NCBI GenBank assembly: GCA_038093975.1
Contig: JBBPTG010000051.1
Location: 62,001 to 126,000, forward strand
Origin: Chalciporus piperatus
Taxonomy: Eukaryota > Basidiomycota > Agaricomycetes > Boletales > Boletaceae
Length of the DNA: 64,000 bases
Reading direction: 5' to 3'
In this document: positions 25,576 through 37,432 of the stretch, in pieces
Layout: the number at the start of each line of letters is the position of its first letter
Numbering within the stretch: the first letter of the stretch is position 1
Made by a program: the position numbers and the translations under genes
Notes under the pieces: generated by a model
Told to the model about the DNA's origin: nothing
Database searches by the model: none
Seen by the model: the letters and a program-made list of their open reading frames with translations, nothing else

Positions 25576-26252
25576 ATGTCATTCAGACTCACCATGACCC
25601 GCAAGGACCCCTTACAGACCGACTTCGTCGTCGCTGGCGAACGAACGGTTCTCTACACATCAGACACCGCTCATTACCACCGCCCGCTTAACGGGTCTCG
25701 AGCGCTCACGACCGTCACTCGGAAAGACATCTCTGGGGACAGATTCCAGGTGGGCGTCATTGAATGGCCTTTTCTTTCGAACGCCAGTCCACGACTGGTC
25801 GTCGGAACTCGAGCTGTCGACATGATCAAGACGGGGCTTTACACCTCGTGAGTATCCCAACTCGATCGCGATCCAATGCGGGCATGTTGGCACTGACTAG
25901 GGTACTCGCAGCCCGGAGAGCTTCAAAGCCGTAGATGGATACATGTATGAGTGGCAAATCAACGACTCGCGTTCACAGGTAAGGTGCGTCATACGCTTAC
26001 CACGTTCACGGCGTTCACACGTCGAAGCTCGTCCCTTTGCGGGCGAATCATACCTCAGCTTATGTTGCAACTTTCGTGCAAACCAAGTCAGGGTTTTTCT
26101 TGATGCGCAAGCATACGTCGTCCCTGTTCATCCCACTAGAGGCAACTCATATATTGGACGATATCGTCGTCACGTTCATATACTTTGAGGCCAAGTGGCG
26201 AGAGAAGGAGGGTGGTAAATCTCGCAACAGTTGGTCGGGTTCTCTATTGTAG
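25576..26252 (+). CDS. DUF6593 protein
   Basis: Three exons: 25576-25847, from about 25911 to 25979, and about 26030-26252, all in phase. Reads as the DUF6593 family common in mushrooms: LTMTRKDPLQTDFVVAGERT, LTTVTRKD, VGVIEWPFLS, VDGYMYEWQI, AYVATFVQTKSGFFLMRK and ILDDIVVTFIYFEAK. The fold is a beta-rich single domain and its function is unknown. No signal peptide. These genes are usually multi-copy; this is the only one in the window. The first codons MSFRLTM give two possible starts six codons apart. Confidence 0.75.
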
Positions 26253-26461
26253 AGATTGATGCTACGAAGTCATTGTCATCGAGCCCATTACGACGTTGTT
26301 CATGTCGGCAACGTTACACTATTAGAGGTATGTTCGCGCTACTAGGATACATTAGCATAGATAGAGTCACGAATGTAAAAGTGAAGATAATACAATAGAT
26401 ACCGCTCCTTCCGTATGTGCAGGCTTAGCATACTTACTACCAATGTTGCTGTCCCGGCGAA

Positions 26462-29400
26462 TTATTTGAACATTCGTGCGATGTGCTTGTGGAAATTATC
26501 CCGACCGACTTTTTGCTCCAGCTTTTGGGCTTTCTCGTTCACCAACAAGGTTTCGACGTTCTCTTCTTCCCATCCATCTTGCTCGACGTGACGGTGGGCA
26601 TCCAGCTCGTTCCCCTGCGTATCCCCCGGTTCCTCCTGCGAAGGAATGCGACGCGAAAAGTCGTGATGGATGCTTGGAAGCCAGCTTTCGCCCGCGTCCG
26701 CATCCTCTTCTTCGTCTTCTTCATGGAGTTCCTCATCAACAGCCAGGGCTTCCGTACTCTCACCCTCGTCCTCTTCACCCACCTCTTCCACAAGAAGCTC
26801 TTCATCAACAGCCTGATCCTCCTCCTCCTGATCCTCCTCCTCGCCCTCGCCCTCGCCCTCCACCTCGCCCTCCACCTCGTCACCATCCTCGCGCGCACCA
26901 GCAACACCCAACGACTGCCTCTTCCACATCGCCGCGCGACTCGTCTCAGGTGGATCATACTCCGACCCTTCCCCATCCTCCGATGCCACCACATACCTCA
27001 ACCGCGTCCCCTCTCTCGTTCTCGTTCTCGGTCGCCCCCGCCTCGACATCCCCAGTTCCACACTTCCGTTTCCACTCCCACTTCCACTCCCACTGCTACT
27101 CCCCCTTCCCCTCCCAAGTCCCCTTTCACTCCCACCCCCACCCCCACCTCCACCCCCTCCCTCCCCACTCATCCGTCTCTCAATCTCCGCCTGCCCAAAC
27201 CCCTCCGCAGCCTCTCTCATCCCCCTCAACACCTCATCCGCCTCTCTCAAACTCCCCACCCGCCTATACACCGCATGGACGACCGAGATCGCTAACCCGT
27301 GATTCGTAGACATGTGAGCCAGTATGGAAGAGAGCCCGTGGGAGGCTGTCAGAGAGACGTCGGCCGCGTGGGGAATGAGGTCGAGCGAGAGCGGGGTGGA
27401 GTTTCTTGAACCTAAGCCTGAACCTGAGCCAAAGCCCGAGTGTGAGTACGAGTGTGAACGATCATGGAGGTCGATGTGGGGTGCACTGGGAGAGGTGAGG
27501 AGAGGTGGGGCAAGGAAGGAGGACGCGCTGGCTAACGAGGGCGATGTCATATGCATATTCAAACCTGTAAAAAGAGGAGACGGAGCAGCCCATCGGAACG
27601 GCGACTCAGTTCCCGATGGCCCTCTTTCAGCGTGCCAGGGTTTCGCGTCGGCTGGGAGGGACCAACGTGCGGGACGTCGGCTAGAGACTGAGGCTGAAGC
27701 GGAGGTGTCGGAAGACGCCCCGTTAGAGGTTGAATTCGACATCGTAACGAGATCGATGCTCGGCACGTTCTCGTGGGCATGACCGATCGTTTGCCGTCTT
27801 ACACGAGCAAGTGCTGGATTGCGTACCACTCGAGCAATTGGCTTCCGTCTGGAAATTTCAGGACGGAAAGGGGAACGCGTGGACGCACGCGGTGCAGGAA
27901 ATTTAAATCCTTTCGACGGTAGTGTTGGAATAGGTAGGATCTGAGGTTCAGGTATCCGTGGCGGTGGTGGGGGCGGGGGCGGGGCTTGGGGAAATCGAAC
28001 GCCTGCGGATTTGGCACCCTCGTCAATCTTGTCCTTCTCACGTTCTTTTCCTTTGCCATTCATCGTTTCGTGTGATTTTGGTTTGCGAGCGTATTTGGCA
28101 AACAGGATCGCAGCGGCTCGTCTAACGTCTGCCGGTGGTCCGGGTCGACTGAATGGATGCTCCCTGTCTCGCGCATCCTTTGCGAAGATCTCGTGACGAG
28201 GCTGCGGTTGACTGAACGCGTGATGTTTATTGGTTTCTGGTTCTTTGCGTTTCATCCTCGAGAAACGTCCTCGAACCGGTGGCCATTGCTCCTTCTCGCC
28301 ATCTTCCTCCTCCTTCTCGCCATCTTCTTCCTCCTCCTCCTCCTCCCCCTCCTCCTCCCCCTCCCCCTCCTCCTCCTCTCTAGGGACAACACGCGGCACA
28401 CGGCCCTTCTCATCCACCAACACTGTTCCATGGAACGAGTTTACCAAACGCGGGGGAGCACGAGGATAAACGGCGGGAACATCCTGTGTGCCAGCTTGCG
28501 ACTGAGACGAAGGCCCAGCAACAAAAGGTACAGAGGCCCGTCGTGGTGAAGGAGGTACAGACGCAAACAACTCTGATTCTCTTGATCGCTGGCGTTTCCT
28601 CGGTGGACGTGGCGGTGTTCGAGTTGTCAGGGTGTCAGGGGCTATGATGGCGAGTGGGAAGGCTGGCTTCTCGGGTGGGGAGGAAGGGAGCTCGAGGGTA
28701 TCGTTTCGCGCGGTGAGGGGCGGAAACTTGAAAAAAGATTTTTGTGCAGGTGTTGAGGATGCTACGGGTGGTGTGTTGAGCGGTGCGGGTGAAGGAGCTA
28801 GGGGCTGAGAGGGAACTGGTTGGGCTCGCTCGCTTGGTGCGGACGTGGCAGGTACGTCGGCGGAAGGACGCTCATTAGGCAATGAGGAAGGCACCTCGAG
28901 GACGTCATTACGCGTTGGTTGGGGCGGAACCTCGGGGGTTGACTTCTGCATGGGACGCGCCACAACCGGGGGTGCAGGTTGTGATGATGAAGGTCCGGGA
29001 GTCGGTTCTGGAGGTGGAGACCGCGCATTTTGTAACGCATTGCTAAAAGTATGTCAGAAGAACGTACCAGAACGAGAAACGGAACTCATACCTGGGCATC
29101 GCCGCCTCCAGTTTGATTCGTTTGGCCGGGGGTGCGATCGGTGCCTCTGCGAACCTCTTCTTCCCTTGCTTTACCGCAATGCCATGTTTTTCCTGATAGT
29201 TTTTTATCCGTGCATCGAATGCGGCGGCGTTTTTGACGTAGCGCTCTCGCCACGACTGGGCCGTATGATGTACTGACCACGGCCACTGGTTGCCTTCCTA
29301 AATCATGATCAACATTATTGTCGACCATTATTACGCGCAGTCACGTACGTTCGCGATGAGGAGGTCGTATATTCTATTTCCGCTACGACCTTCCTTGGTT

Positions 29401-29540
29401 GGATTGTACTGGGCGAGGTACTTGAAGAGATATGTGTCATGTTTGGGTTGGAATTCGACGCGGCGACTTTGTGATTGTATGGGTTTGGGTATGACTTTTG
29501 AGTTGGAGTGGAGGGCTACTTACATTTTTGAGCGGGGCAT
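26462..29540 (-). CDS. second Rap1-type Myb protein with long disordered region
   Basis: Four exons (29540-29524, 29466-29349, 29297 to about 29093, about 29043-26462) give about 973 residues. The N-terminus is a Rap1-type Myb: MPRSKIRRVEFQPKHDTYLF, KYLAQYNPTKEGRSGNRIYD, then VHHTAQSWRERYVKNAAAFD, aligning with the Myb of the BRCT protein at 18.8-21.3 kb. There is no BRCT. A long Pro/Ser/Glu-rich region follows, with 9- and 10-residue Glu runs, poly-Gly and Ser/Gly repeats. Near residues 680-730 a predicted helical segment, GLAISVVHAVYRRVGSLREA then DEVLRGMREAAEGF, may be a Rap1 C-terminal-like domain. The last residues GRDNFHKHIARMF also look folded. Function (telomere or transcription) is inferred from the Myb only. 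Confidence 0.75.
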
Positions 29541-30161
29541 GCTCACTCCCTTTGGCTGTAGCACGCGAGATGACTGCCGAACGATGAGGCGCGCTCGTCG
29601 CGTCGGTCACGGTCACGGTCACGGGTCGGTCACGCGTTTCTCCGCGTTACCCGACTCGATCGGATGCGGGACACTCCGACACGGGGTTAGACTATCATCA
29701 AAGGGAATTGCATCATATCAGTCAAACGTACGCTTAACCTTTTATCTCAATGATGTACGTGTCAGCAGCAAGCACGACTGGACTCACATCAAGTGCTAGC
29801 CTCCTTGTCTCGACCCTGCTTCCAACTCGAGAATTCTGGTCTCCAGATAACTGAACACGCCTCCTGCCTGGCGGAAGGACACCTCAGCCTCGCATTGCTC
29901 TGGCTTTGAAAGCCACCCATCACCCATTTCTCGAGTCGCCTTTCTGTCTCTGACTCATCCTCGTCATGACCGAGTAGGTCGACTGCTGCCAAATGGGATT
30001 CACGGCGTAAGGGTGAGCACTGCTTCTGTCAGCGCTGATGCCAAGAACCGTCTACATAGCGGCTTTGTGCCATTCTCAGAACCATAATGGTCTCACGCCA
30101 TGACGGATCCAGGTAGCGATTGTGTCTCGCTCAAATGACCAACTCCCCACTCACCAACATA
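29541..30161. other. intergenic
   Basis: Divergent spacer between the second Rap1-type gene (minus) and hydrophobin 1 (plus). No gene seen. GGTCAC repeats (29,607-29,632) occur within it. Confidence 0.5.
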
Positions 30162-30601
30162 ATGTTTGTTGACGTTTATAATGTTGTTGTTGCGCTCACT
30201 GCCGTCACTGCTGCTGTCACCAGCACCACCATTCTTTCTCGGGATAGCTCGAGCACATGCGATGTCGGAGAACTCCTGTGCTGCCAGAACCTCCTCAATG
30301 TGCAGTGAATATTTTCTATCAACATTGATCCGAATCTCAATGAATAGTGTCGGTCAGTCCGATTCCGCAGCAGCAGCGGAAGTCGCAGCGCAGCAAGGTA
30401 TCACCCTCCCAAATAACCAGGTGATCGGTATCGAGTGCAATCCAATCGCTGCTAACGAACCGAGCTGCATTGGGGAGGTGACGTGCTGCAGCGACGATCT
30501 GGTGCGTATCCAGTAGCTGGGACGTGACTTCGAGGCTGAACGTGGATCCAAAGAATGGTGGGAACTTTGCCGATTGCATCCCTCCCAACGTTGGTCTCTA
30601 G
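30162..30601 (+). CDS. class I hydrophobin 1
   Basis: Three exons, 30162-30304, 30348-30501 and 30554-30601, in phase, giving 114 residues. The hydrophobin pattern of eight cysteines is complete: C (SSTCDVG), CC (LLCCQN), C (GIECNP), C (PSCIGE), CC (VTCCSDD) and C (FADCIPP). The start MFVDVYNVVVALTAVTAAV is a plausible secretion signal. Such small amphipathic proteins assemble on hyphal and fruit-body surfaces. The spacer between the CC pair and the fourth Cys is Ala/Gln-rich (SDSAAAAEVAAQQGI). The seventh-to-eighth Cys spacing is short, within the class I range. A second, divergent hydrophobin follows 850 bp downstream. Confidence 0.85.
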
Positions 30602-31453
30602 TATGAATGGGAACGCCACTTGCTAAGAACAGATACGTTACGATTTATTGTATGAATACGTGCCGCCTGGCTGCATCACCGATCATGCACCCAGGCAACG
30701 AGACTTTCATTGAGATTCGAACGCCCTCGCTAAAGCAGTTTAAGCGGGAAGAAGGGGGCGCTGTTCGACTTGAAGTCGATGCATGATGATTTTGGATAAA
30801 GTAACCCCTCCTTGATATGCGTCATGGCCAAGCATCGTTAACGGTCGCATCAGTCATGGTGACGGCCGACACATTAACGCGGTTTTCAGTCGAAGTCACT
30901 CAATTCGCTGCGCCGTTGAGTTCAAGTTTGCTTTGTTCTTCTGATGTCCCCAGTACAGATCTACGCGGATTCGGATCCTCGATGTCCTCCGATGTTCTGT
31001 GTTCTCGGATGACCAATGGTCACCAATCCGAACGTGAGAGTCGACAGTCGCCATGTGAACATCCCGCACACCGCACAGGGACTGGCGCCAAGATCAGTGA
31101 CTCTTTGATATCTCATAATATTGTCAAAAGGTTTTCTCTGTCGCTGAACGAAACGTCATTTCCGCTCTCGGACGGAATGCGGTCTACATCAATGATTCAG
31201 CTGTTGATTGCCCTGGTACCTATCACATATCCGGTGTGTTCCCCCCTGTACGACTACCTCACAACCGAGCATCTTTTGAACATAGCTTTTGGTGATAGGC
31301 CTTTTCATCGCACTATATGGGCGCAGATTCGGTCGATGCCCTGCCCTTGGGAATCGTGCCTTTGATGTCAGCACACAGAAGATATAAAGACCTGTTGATT
31401 TGAGTGTGATGAACACGATTCACTGTCTCGTTTATTGTCCATCAATCATCAAG
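30602..31453. other. intergenic between hydrophobins
   Basis: Likely promoter of hydrophobin 2. A plus-strand open frame at 30817-31365 was judged non-coding: it matches no family and has no signal peptide or cysteine pattern. Confidence 0.5.
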
Positions 31454-31896
31454 ATGTTCATTCGTGCTCCCACCGTTCTTGCTGCGCTCGCTTCCGCCGC
31501 TCTCGCCACTCAGGATATGTACTATTGCAACACTGGAGAATTCTTGTGCTGCAAAAACATCTACGATGTTGGGGTGCCTCTTTTCCTCAGATACCATTCA
31601 GATACTCATGAAAGCCATTCTTACAGAGTACCTCAGCAACCGTGACGCAACTCGCTGGGCAAGCGGGTGCTCTCGTTCCCAACATCCCGGGTTCTGCTGG
31701 GATTGAGTGCGGTCCCATCATCGAGCCTGTGACTACTAGTGCTCAAGTGGTTTCCATGTGCCCTTACCATCCTGTCTGCTGCATTGACAACCAGTGGGTG
31801 AGTATCCTCGCTCGTCTGTGCATAGTCGTTGGAATTGAACGAATGTCGTAGAACGGCAAGATCAGCTTCGGTTGTGTTGTTCCTCTCAGTTCGTAA
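31454..31896 (+). CDS. class I hydrophobin 2
   Basis: Three exons, 31454-31573, 31627-31797 and 31852-31896, encode 111 residues. Signal peptide MFIRAPTVLAALASAALA, then cysteines C (MYYCNTG), CC (FLCCKN), C (GIECGP), C (VSMCPY), CC (PVCCIDN) and C (SFGCVVP). Intron positions match those of hydrophobin 1, so the two are tandem paralogues, but the loops differ strongly (here TSATVTQLAGQAGALVPN). Predicted secreted and surface active. Expression in the aerial mycelium or fruit body is an inference from the family. Confidence 0.9.
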
Positions 31897-32384
31897 TCTT
31901 GGTCAACGACTCGGAATGGTTATCTAGACACCAGGAAAATGGTGTGATGGTGTCACGCGAATGTGTATGCTTTGTAACACGATGTACTATGAGGTTTATG
32001 TAAAGGTTTTTTACGTGCGGGGGATGTAGAAACATACGAATCAAGAAAGAGATATGCAATACACGGAGGATGAGAGTGTCCGACGATGAAAGGTACGATA
32101 ACAGATGCGACACATTCACGAGTCAAGGCCTAAAGCGTGGACCAAAGCCCTTATTTGTATGATCCGGAAGACGGGGAGAAGATAGAACACCTAAGCGACG
32201 AGTCCACACATCCAAGACCTAGGCGGCGTCGACATTGTCAGTCATATGTACGAAAGAACAATGCAGGGAGGAGAAACACACCAAAGCGACGATTCAACGA
32301 TCAAAGCATCCGTCTGCACCAAAAACCAACCAAAGAGGAAGAAGGAGCGTGGAGATGGAGAGTAGAAAGCCGACGATGTTGTTC
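31897..32384. other. convergent intergenic region
   Basis: Between the stops of hydrophobin 2 (plus) and the trypsin-like gene (minus). No gene seen. Confidence 0.5.
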
Positions 32385-34479
32385 TCAAGCTGACCAGGTG
32401 GTGCGGTAGAAGTCAGCGTGCCTGAACTTCTTCTTGATCTGGCCCAGGAAGTACCAGCCAGGGGTGCAATAAGTAACATGGTTGCTGGTCGAGCCGCCTT
32501 TGTTGCTTCCAGAGTGTAGTTGGCCAACGATGCGAGCTGTGCCATGCCTCGTGTGCCAGACAAGGGAGCCCGAGTCTCCCTTGTCGGAGAAGGGTTCGGC
32601 ACTCTTGACGCCCGAGTTGTATATGCCGAGCTCGACGGACTCGATGCCGACTTCGTTGCGAGTGAATGACACCAGGCCGGCGTAGCGTCCGACAGTGAGA
32701 TCGGTAGTGTTGCCGTCTTTACCGACGATGAGGCAGTGCTGGCCTTCGCTGTCGAACTCTGTGGGGTTGGCGAGGTCCTCTTTTGTGGCACAACCCTCAA
32801 TGCTAAGCTTTCTTTCCTCGGGAAACTTGAACGTGGTCGCACCACCACCCAGAGGATAGAACATTGCCGCAAGTTCTGGAGGAGAATACTTAGATCCTGC
32901 CAGTGAATAAGGTTGTTTTCGTTAGTAGACAAGGTAAATATGAGAAAGATGAGTTGACTCGGAAACGCACCGAGATCAACGACGTTTCCCTCGAACTCAC
33001 CCCTGACCTTCGCCTCAGCGGCCAAGAACGCAGCCCAGTCCGAGGTATACCGTGTGCCGCCTTCGACGTCGACCGTGATGGCTGGAGCGTATTGAACGTG
33101 ACCAATGTTGCGGTCGAATGTCATGTCGGACCAGTATTTCTTGACTTCTTCATAGAAGGCCTCGAGTTTGGTGATAGCCTTGTTCTCATCTTCTAACTTG
33201 CGTCGATTCGCACGCATCCCTTCTGTGTTCTCCCCATCCTGCCTCTCCTTTGCCTCCAGACTGATGATCTCTCGGGCACAAATCTCGGCAACAATTCCGT
33301 GTTCACCTATGACTTTCTTGATCTCGTCCAGGCCCCGCTGGAATCGATGCATTCCGCAAACTCGAACATGGTCCTTGGGTGCGCCAACTCTGTGTTCGTA
33401 CTCGACGGTGGTGTCCTTCAAGTTACGAAGGACGTGGCAATTGCTGACTCCGTAAACCTTGTCGCTAGGGTTGCCATCCTTGTCCATGTTTTCGTGGAAC
33501 CAGAGGGTGAGAGTGCCCTCCTCCATCCCTTCGGTCGCAAGGGGAATGCCGAGAAGAGCAGTGAGGAAGCGACGGACATTGTGGGTGGCATTGTGGCTGC
33601 CGACATGGCACATAAGAGGTGGACCTGCCAGCCTCTGTGGGACGGCCTCGCGCCATTCCACAACAGCATCCTTAACTCCATTCTTCAGGAGAAGTGTAAG
33701 GATTTCTTGGGAGACCTCATGGGCAGTATCGGAAGAAGTAGAACCAGGAATGACACCGACCCATATCACGACAGGACCAAGACTCCCCTTCCCCTCCCCA
33801 TGAGTGAAGAAGCGGGCAGGGTCGACGGACGACCAGTTAATATGCCGAGCCTTGATCAGGTCACAGATCTCGGGACCGACAGTGTCCCAGACACCATTGA
33901 GCGGTGTGTCAAAGACTCCACGGAGCGACTTGACAGGAATATGGGCAAATCTGCCGACAGGCTTGGGGAAGGGTGTAGTGAGGAAATCCGAACGGTAAAC
34001 GAGTTCTGGGTGGTCATCGTCCCAGGTGATGCCATTATAGTAGGAAGTCCTCTCGTACTTGCTGGGGCTGTACTGGGAGACAATGGTGGCGTCACTGGGG
34101 GTGGAGAAATTGGAAGACACCGAGCTAGGGTCCTTGCGATGGTAGCCCAAGAAGTTCATACACTGGAGAGTGAACAAGGAAAGCTCTGAACGGAAGGTGG
34201 TAAGTGTGGACAAATTTGGAAAGAAATTAAGGGACTCACTCAACAGCTCTGGGTGCTTTTTCATGGTCGCAATCGCCTGCACGGCAATTCCAGGAATGCC
34301 TAGTACAAGGGAGCTGGTAAGTGTGGCATAGACATGCAAAAGGACTAAGGGACTCACCATCACCCAGAAGACTGGTGTTCTTCAGTTCAGCTTCGGTGAA
34401 TTGAAAAGCTTCAAAAGGTCAGTGTGGAATAGACGAAGGAAAAAAATGATAGGAGTCAGGACTTACTTGGAGGATCCAT
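32385..34479 (-). CDS. large trypsin-like serine protease-fold protein
   Basis: Begins MDPPTFQFTEAELKNTSLLG (start 34479) and ends at 32385 after about four introns. The C-terminal half has a chymotrypsin-like fold signature: GVSNCHVLR with the catalytic His and FSDKGDSGSLVWH with the catalytic Ser in GDSGS. A coiled, charged insert (about 120 residues containing CAREIISLEAKERQDGE and NKAITKLEAFYEEVKKYW) separates them. The catalytic Asp was not assigned with confidence. There is no signal peptide, so it is probably cytosolic, unlike secreted trypsins. This architecture is a multi-copy family in Agaricomycetes of unknown role. The N-terminal domain of about 250 residues, with GVWDTVGPEICDLIKARHI, was not recognised. 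Confidence 0.75.
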
Positions 34480-35098
34480 ATTGAATTTTTTTGTCGCAGC
34501 AGTAAGGCGTGAGAACGATGGCCTAATGAGGCTGGGGGGCAAAGTCCAGGATTGATTCCTATGGCTCCTAAGCTAGTGCTAGTCTTATATACCGTGCTAC
34601 TGAATTCATTGTTAAGCTATATATTCGTGAATAAGCTGAGACTTGTGAATCTATTGAGGTGTGGCTGATGTGAATGGTGACTACCATATTCGGCTTGTCT
34701 ACCAACAAAGTTGCGCGCGAAGGCTACTAAATTTGGCAATCGTCGGGATCAACGACGTCAAAGTACCAAATGGCACTCGTTTCAAGTCGGTCTTTGTAGA
34801 GTACAAAGTCTTGCAGTGAGTAGAGGGTAATTTTGGTAGACTCAAGGAGCAGGAGCAAGTTATCGTTAGAACTACTTGACTCCTAATAGGTACTGTATTG
34901 CTTCAATAAGCTTATTGATTACTATTCATTTGTGTAGTCAGCCTAGTACTCGGCCGAATGTGGCTTATATATTTGATGGTGGAAGCACAGTGATGACCTT
35001 GATGCAAAGTCGTCGCATTCCGACAAAATTATCGACAGTAAACATTATTGTTATAAAGTAACACCCCGACACGCCGATATGCCATCTAACCCAGACAT
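34480..35098. other. intergenic, AT-rich
   Basis: Between the trypsin-like gene start and the ATG15 stop, both on minus. More AT-rich than average. No gene or repeat structure recognised. Confidence 0.5.
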
Positions 35099-36796
35099 CT
35101 ACTCGTCCCATTCGCCATACTCCCAGTTGAAGCAATCCTGGGATATCATAAGCGCAAATCCACTGAGATGACAAAAACAGGACTTACCACACAATCCGCT
35201 TGTTCCTTTGCCACGGGCACCGAGAGCTTCACCTTCTTCTTGGTATCCTTATCCTTGTCGTCATCCTTACCGCTACCCCACCAGCCCCAACCGCTCTTCG
35301 AGACTTCCTTCTTGTCATCGTTGTCCCCTTCAGAAGGTTCGTCGGCCCATTCGAATTCTTCGGCGAGTAAACGTTCGATGATGTTTCGTATCCCGTGCGT
35401 CCTGATATCAACACCCCATTTGAGCTTCGTGACTGTGTCATACAGCGAGACCTTGCCAAGATGGCATCTGTTGAATCGTCACCATCACCCGTCAGTCCTG
35501 CCACCATCGCGACACACCGTTTGAGAGGAAGAATAGCTCACCGCGTCTCCATTGCGTAGCCAGCGATTCCGCAGGTGGACGTGACACCATTACATATTCC
35601 CATGGCGATGGGGTCTGCCGTATGGATGATATGTGTAATGTGTTGGGTTGATGGCTACGTATTAAAGATAGATGATCGACGCGCCAACGAGGAAAACCCG
35701 GATGAAAACGTACAGGAGAAGGAAGATGCAACCGCGTAGCTGCTAGCTTCTCGGCAGGTGCCTCAAAGGCTACGACAGGAGCACCGAATGTAACCCCGAT
35801 CAGGGATGACACCGAACCCCCAAGCGAATGGCCTGCAGATGCGTAAGTGCTCATGCCACCGCTACCTGCAAGTGATTAGATACTCACCGATTACCCAAAT
35901 ATTAGCATCCGGATAAATGTAAGTAAGATTATTATATAGGTTCTGCATAGACACGTTACACCGATGGTCCACGTCTGAAGAAAGAAATGCACTTACCACC
36001 CCAACTGAATAATATAGATCGTCGTCTTGTAATGCCTGTTCTACGCATGTTTGCCCACATCTTCCGGAACCCTTGTAGCATCCACATACGGTGCTCCAAG
36101 TCGGACCCACACGAGCGCAACAGCAGGAAAATAAGACGTTGTCGTTCAGCTTGTCCTTCCGCACCGTAGGTCCACCGCCACCCGTGATCCAACCAGCAGA
36201 AGTGCCTTTGATGGAGAGAATTACAGTGGAATTGTCTTCCGAAACGAACACATGTCCGCGAAGACCATCGTCGGCAGGTGCCCATCCTACAGGAGTCGAC
36301 TGGGGAGGAAACTAAGCAATAAGTCAACGACATCAAGAGCAAATCGACTTACTTTGTTGAATCCTTCCACATCATACCAGTCACTATCGGGGCTAGCGAC
36401 GTACGCATTGTTGGATATCTTGGCCAGGGAAAGCAACGTCTCCCTGTTCGTCACGTCTGGACCGAGTACTTCTTCTTGTTGCCACAAAGAGCCATCGCTC
36501 TGTCCATGGAGCATTGACCGGAAACGGGCGTTGCGGAAGGCAGAGTACGACGAGGGCTTGTGTGTAAGCAGACGAGACGTAGCTACGTCATAGGTGTACG
36601 GGTCTGCTGGCGTGCTGAGCGAGTGCGATAGAAGCCGGGATGGACGGACGTCGGAGAATATCACGCGCGACGAGTTGGTAACTGCATGTTCATGTCGCAG
36701 GCGAAATGACATTCGAGGTGTGAGCGGCGTGTCTTGCTGCCAGAGAAGCGAAGCAAGGAAGAGGCGGATAGTAACAGGAAATATGTCGAGGATCAT
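35099..36796 (-). CDS. ATG15: autophagic lipase ATG15
   Basis: Vacuolar phospholipase that breaks down autophagic and multivesicular body membranes. Start [19 protein letters not shown] is the single N-terminal membrane anchor (type II). Then [78 protein letters not shown] and, across an intron, the lipase nucleophile elbow GHSLGG. After [11 protein letters not shown] the family block [20 protein letters not shown] and [12 protein letters not shown] follows. The C-terminus [15 protein letters not shown] is diagnostic of fungal ATG15. About five introns. No defect seen. Divergently paired with the PL14 gene 636 bp away. Confidence 0.93.
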
Positions 36797-37432
36797 GATG
36801 TTGCGTCTAGCTATTGATACATAAAGATATGAAAGAGAGCAGTGATAGGATAGTCGTAGCTGTGAATTGGTAGCTGATCAGGTCGGGGTAAAGGACCGTA
36901 GCAGACTCCTCCTGGACCTCAATGTGGGGTATTGGTGTTTATGTAAGCACTGCAATGTGCTTCCGCTGACTCAACCTCTGAGTCGGCCACTGACAGTGAC
37001 ACACTGAAGTAAAGCCATCGAACGTGCGTGGTACGCCTGCGGAATTTCGAGGCTACATGAGACAAAGTACGTTGTTTGGAGAAGAAAGTACTAATCAGCA
37101 TGAACATAAACTTCTGCTCTGTACCTTGAATTTCAAGGAGGAACACCCCGCTGTCGGCGGGAAGTCTCGCATATGGATCAGTCATCACAACATGTAAGTG
37201 CTGGTCTTGCGTGGACACATTTCAATGACGCCTGGCTGTGACGCAATAAGGGCCCGGGTCTATTTACCTGACAGGTTTGCGCTCGTGTTTGCCCAGGGCG
37301 TGTATAATCCAGTCTGAATCCAAACGGTGACCAAGGTAAGCCAGTCCCGATCGCGATAGCACGGACACCTCTTATAGTCCGTGCTGTAAGCGATGTCTTT
37401 CTATCCGTACTCCTTCCGCACCGCAGCAAGAT
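36797..37432. promoter_or_regulatory. divergent promoter region, ATG15 and PL14
   Basis: Shared upstream region of ATG15 (minus) and the PL14 lyase (plus). No specific operator was recognised. Confidence 0.4.

Noticed and set aside
26476..27309. Long Pro/Ser-rich open frames on the plus strand
   Set aside because: Antisense shadows of the low-complexity region of the second Rap1-type gene; the composition alone keeps them open.
30817..31365. 182-codon plus-strand open frame
   Set aside because: No family, signal peptide or splice support; lies in the promoter of hydrophobin 2.
33299..34189. 296-codon plus-strand open frame
   Set aside because: Antisense of the trypsin-like gene, which carries catalytic motifs and consistent splicing.
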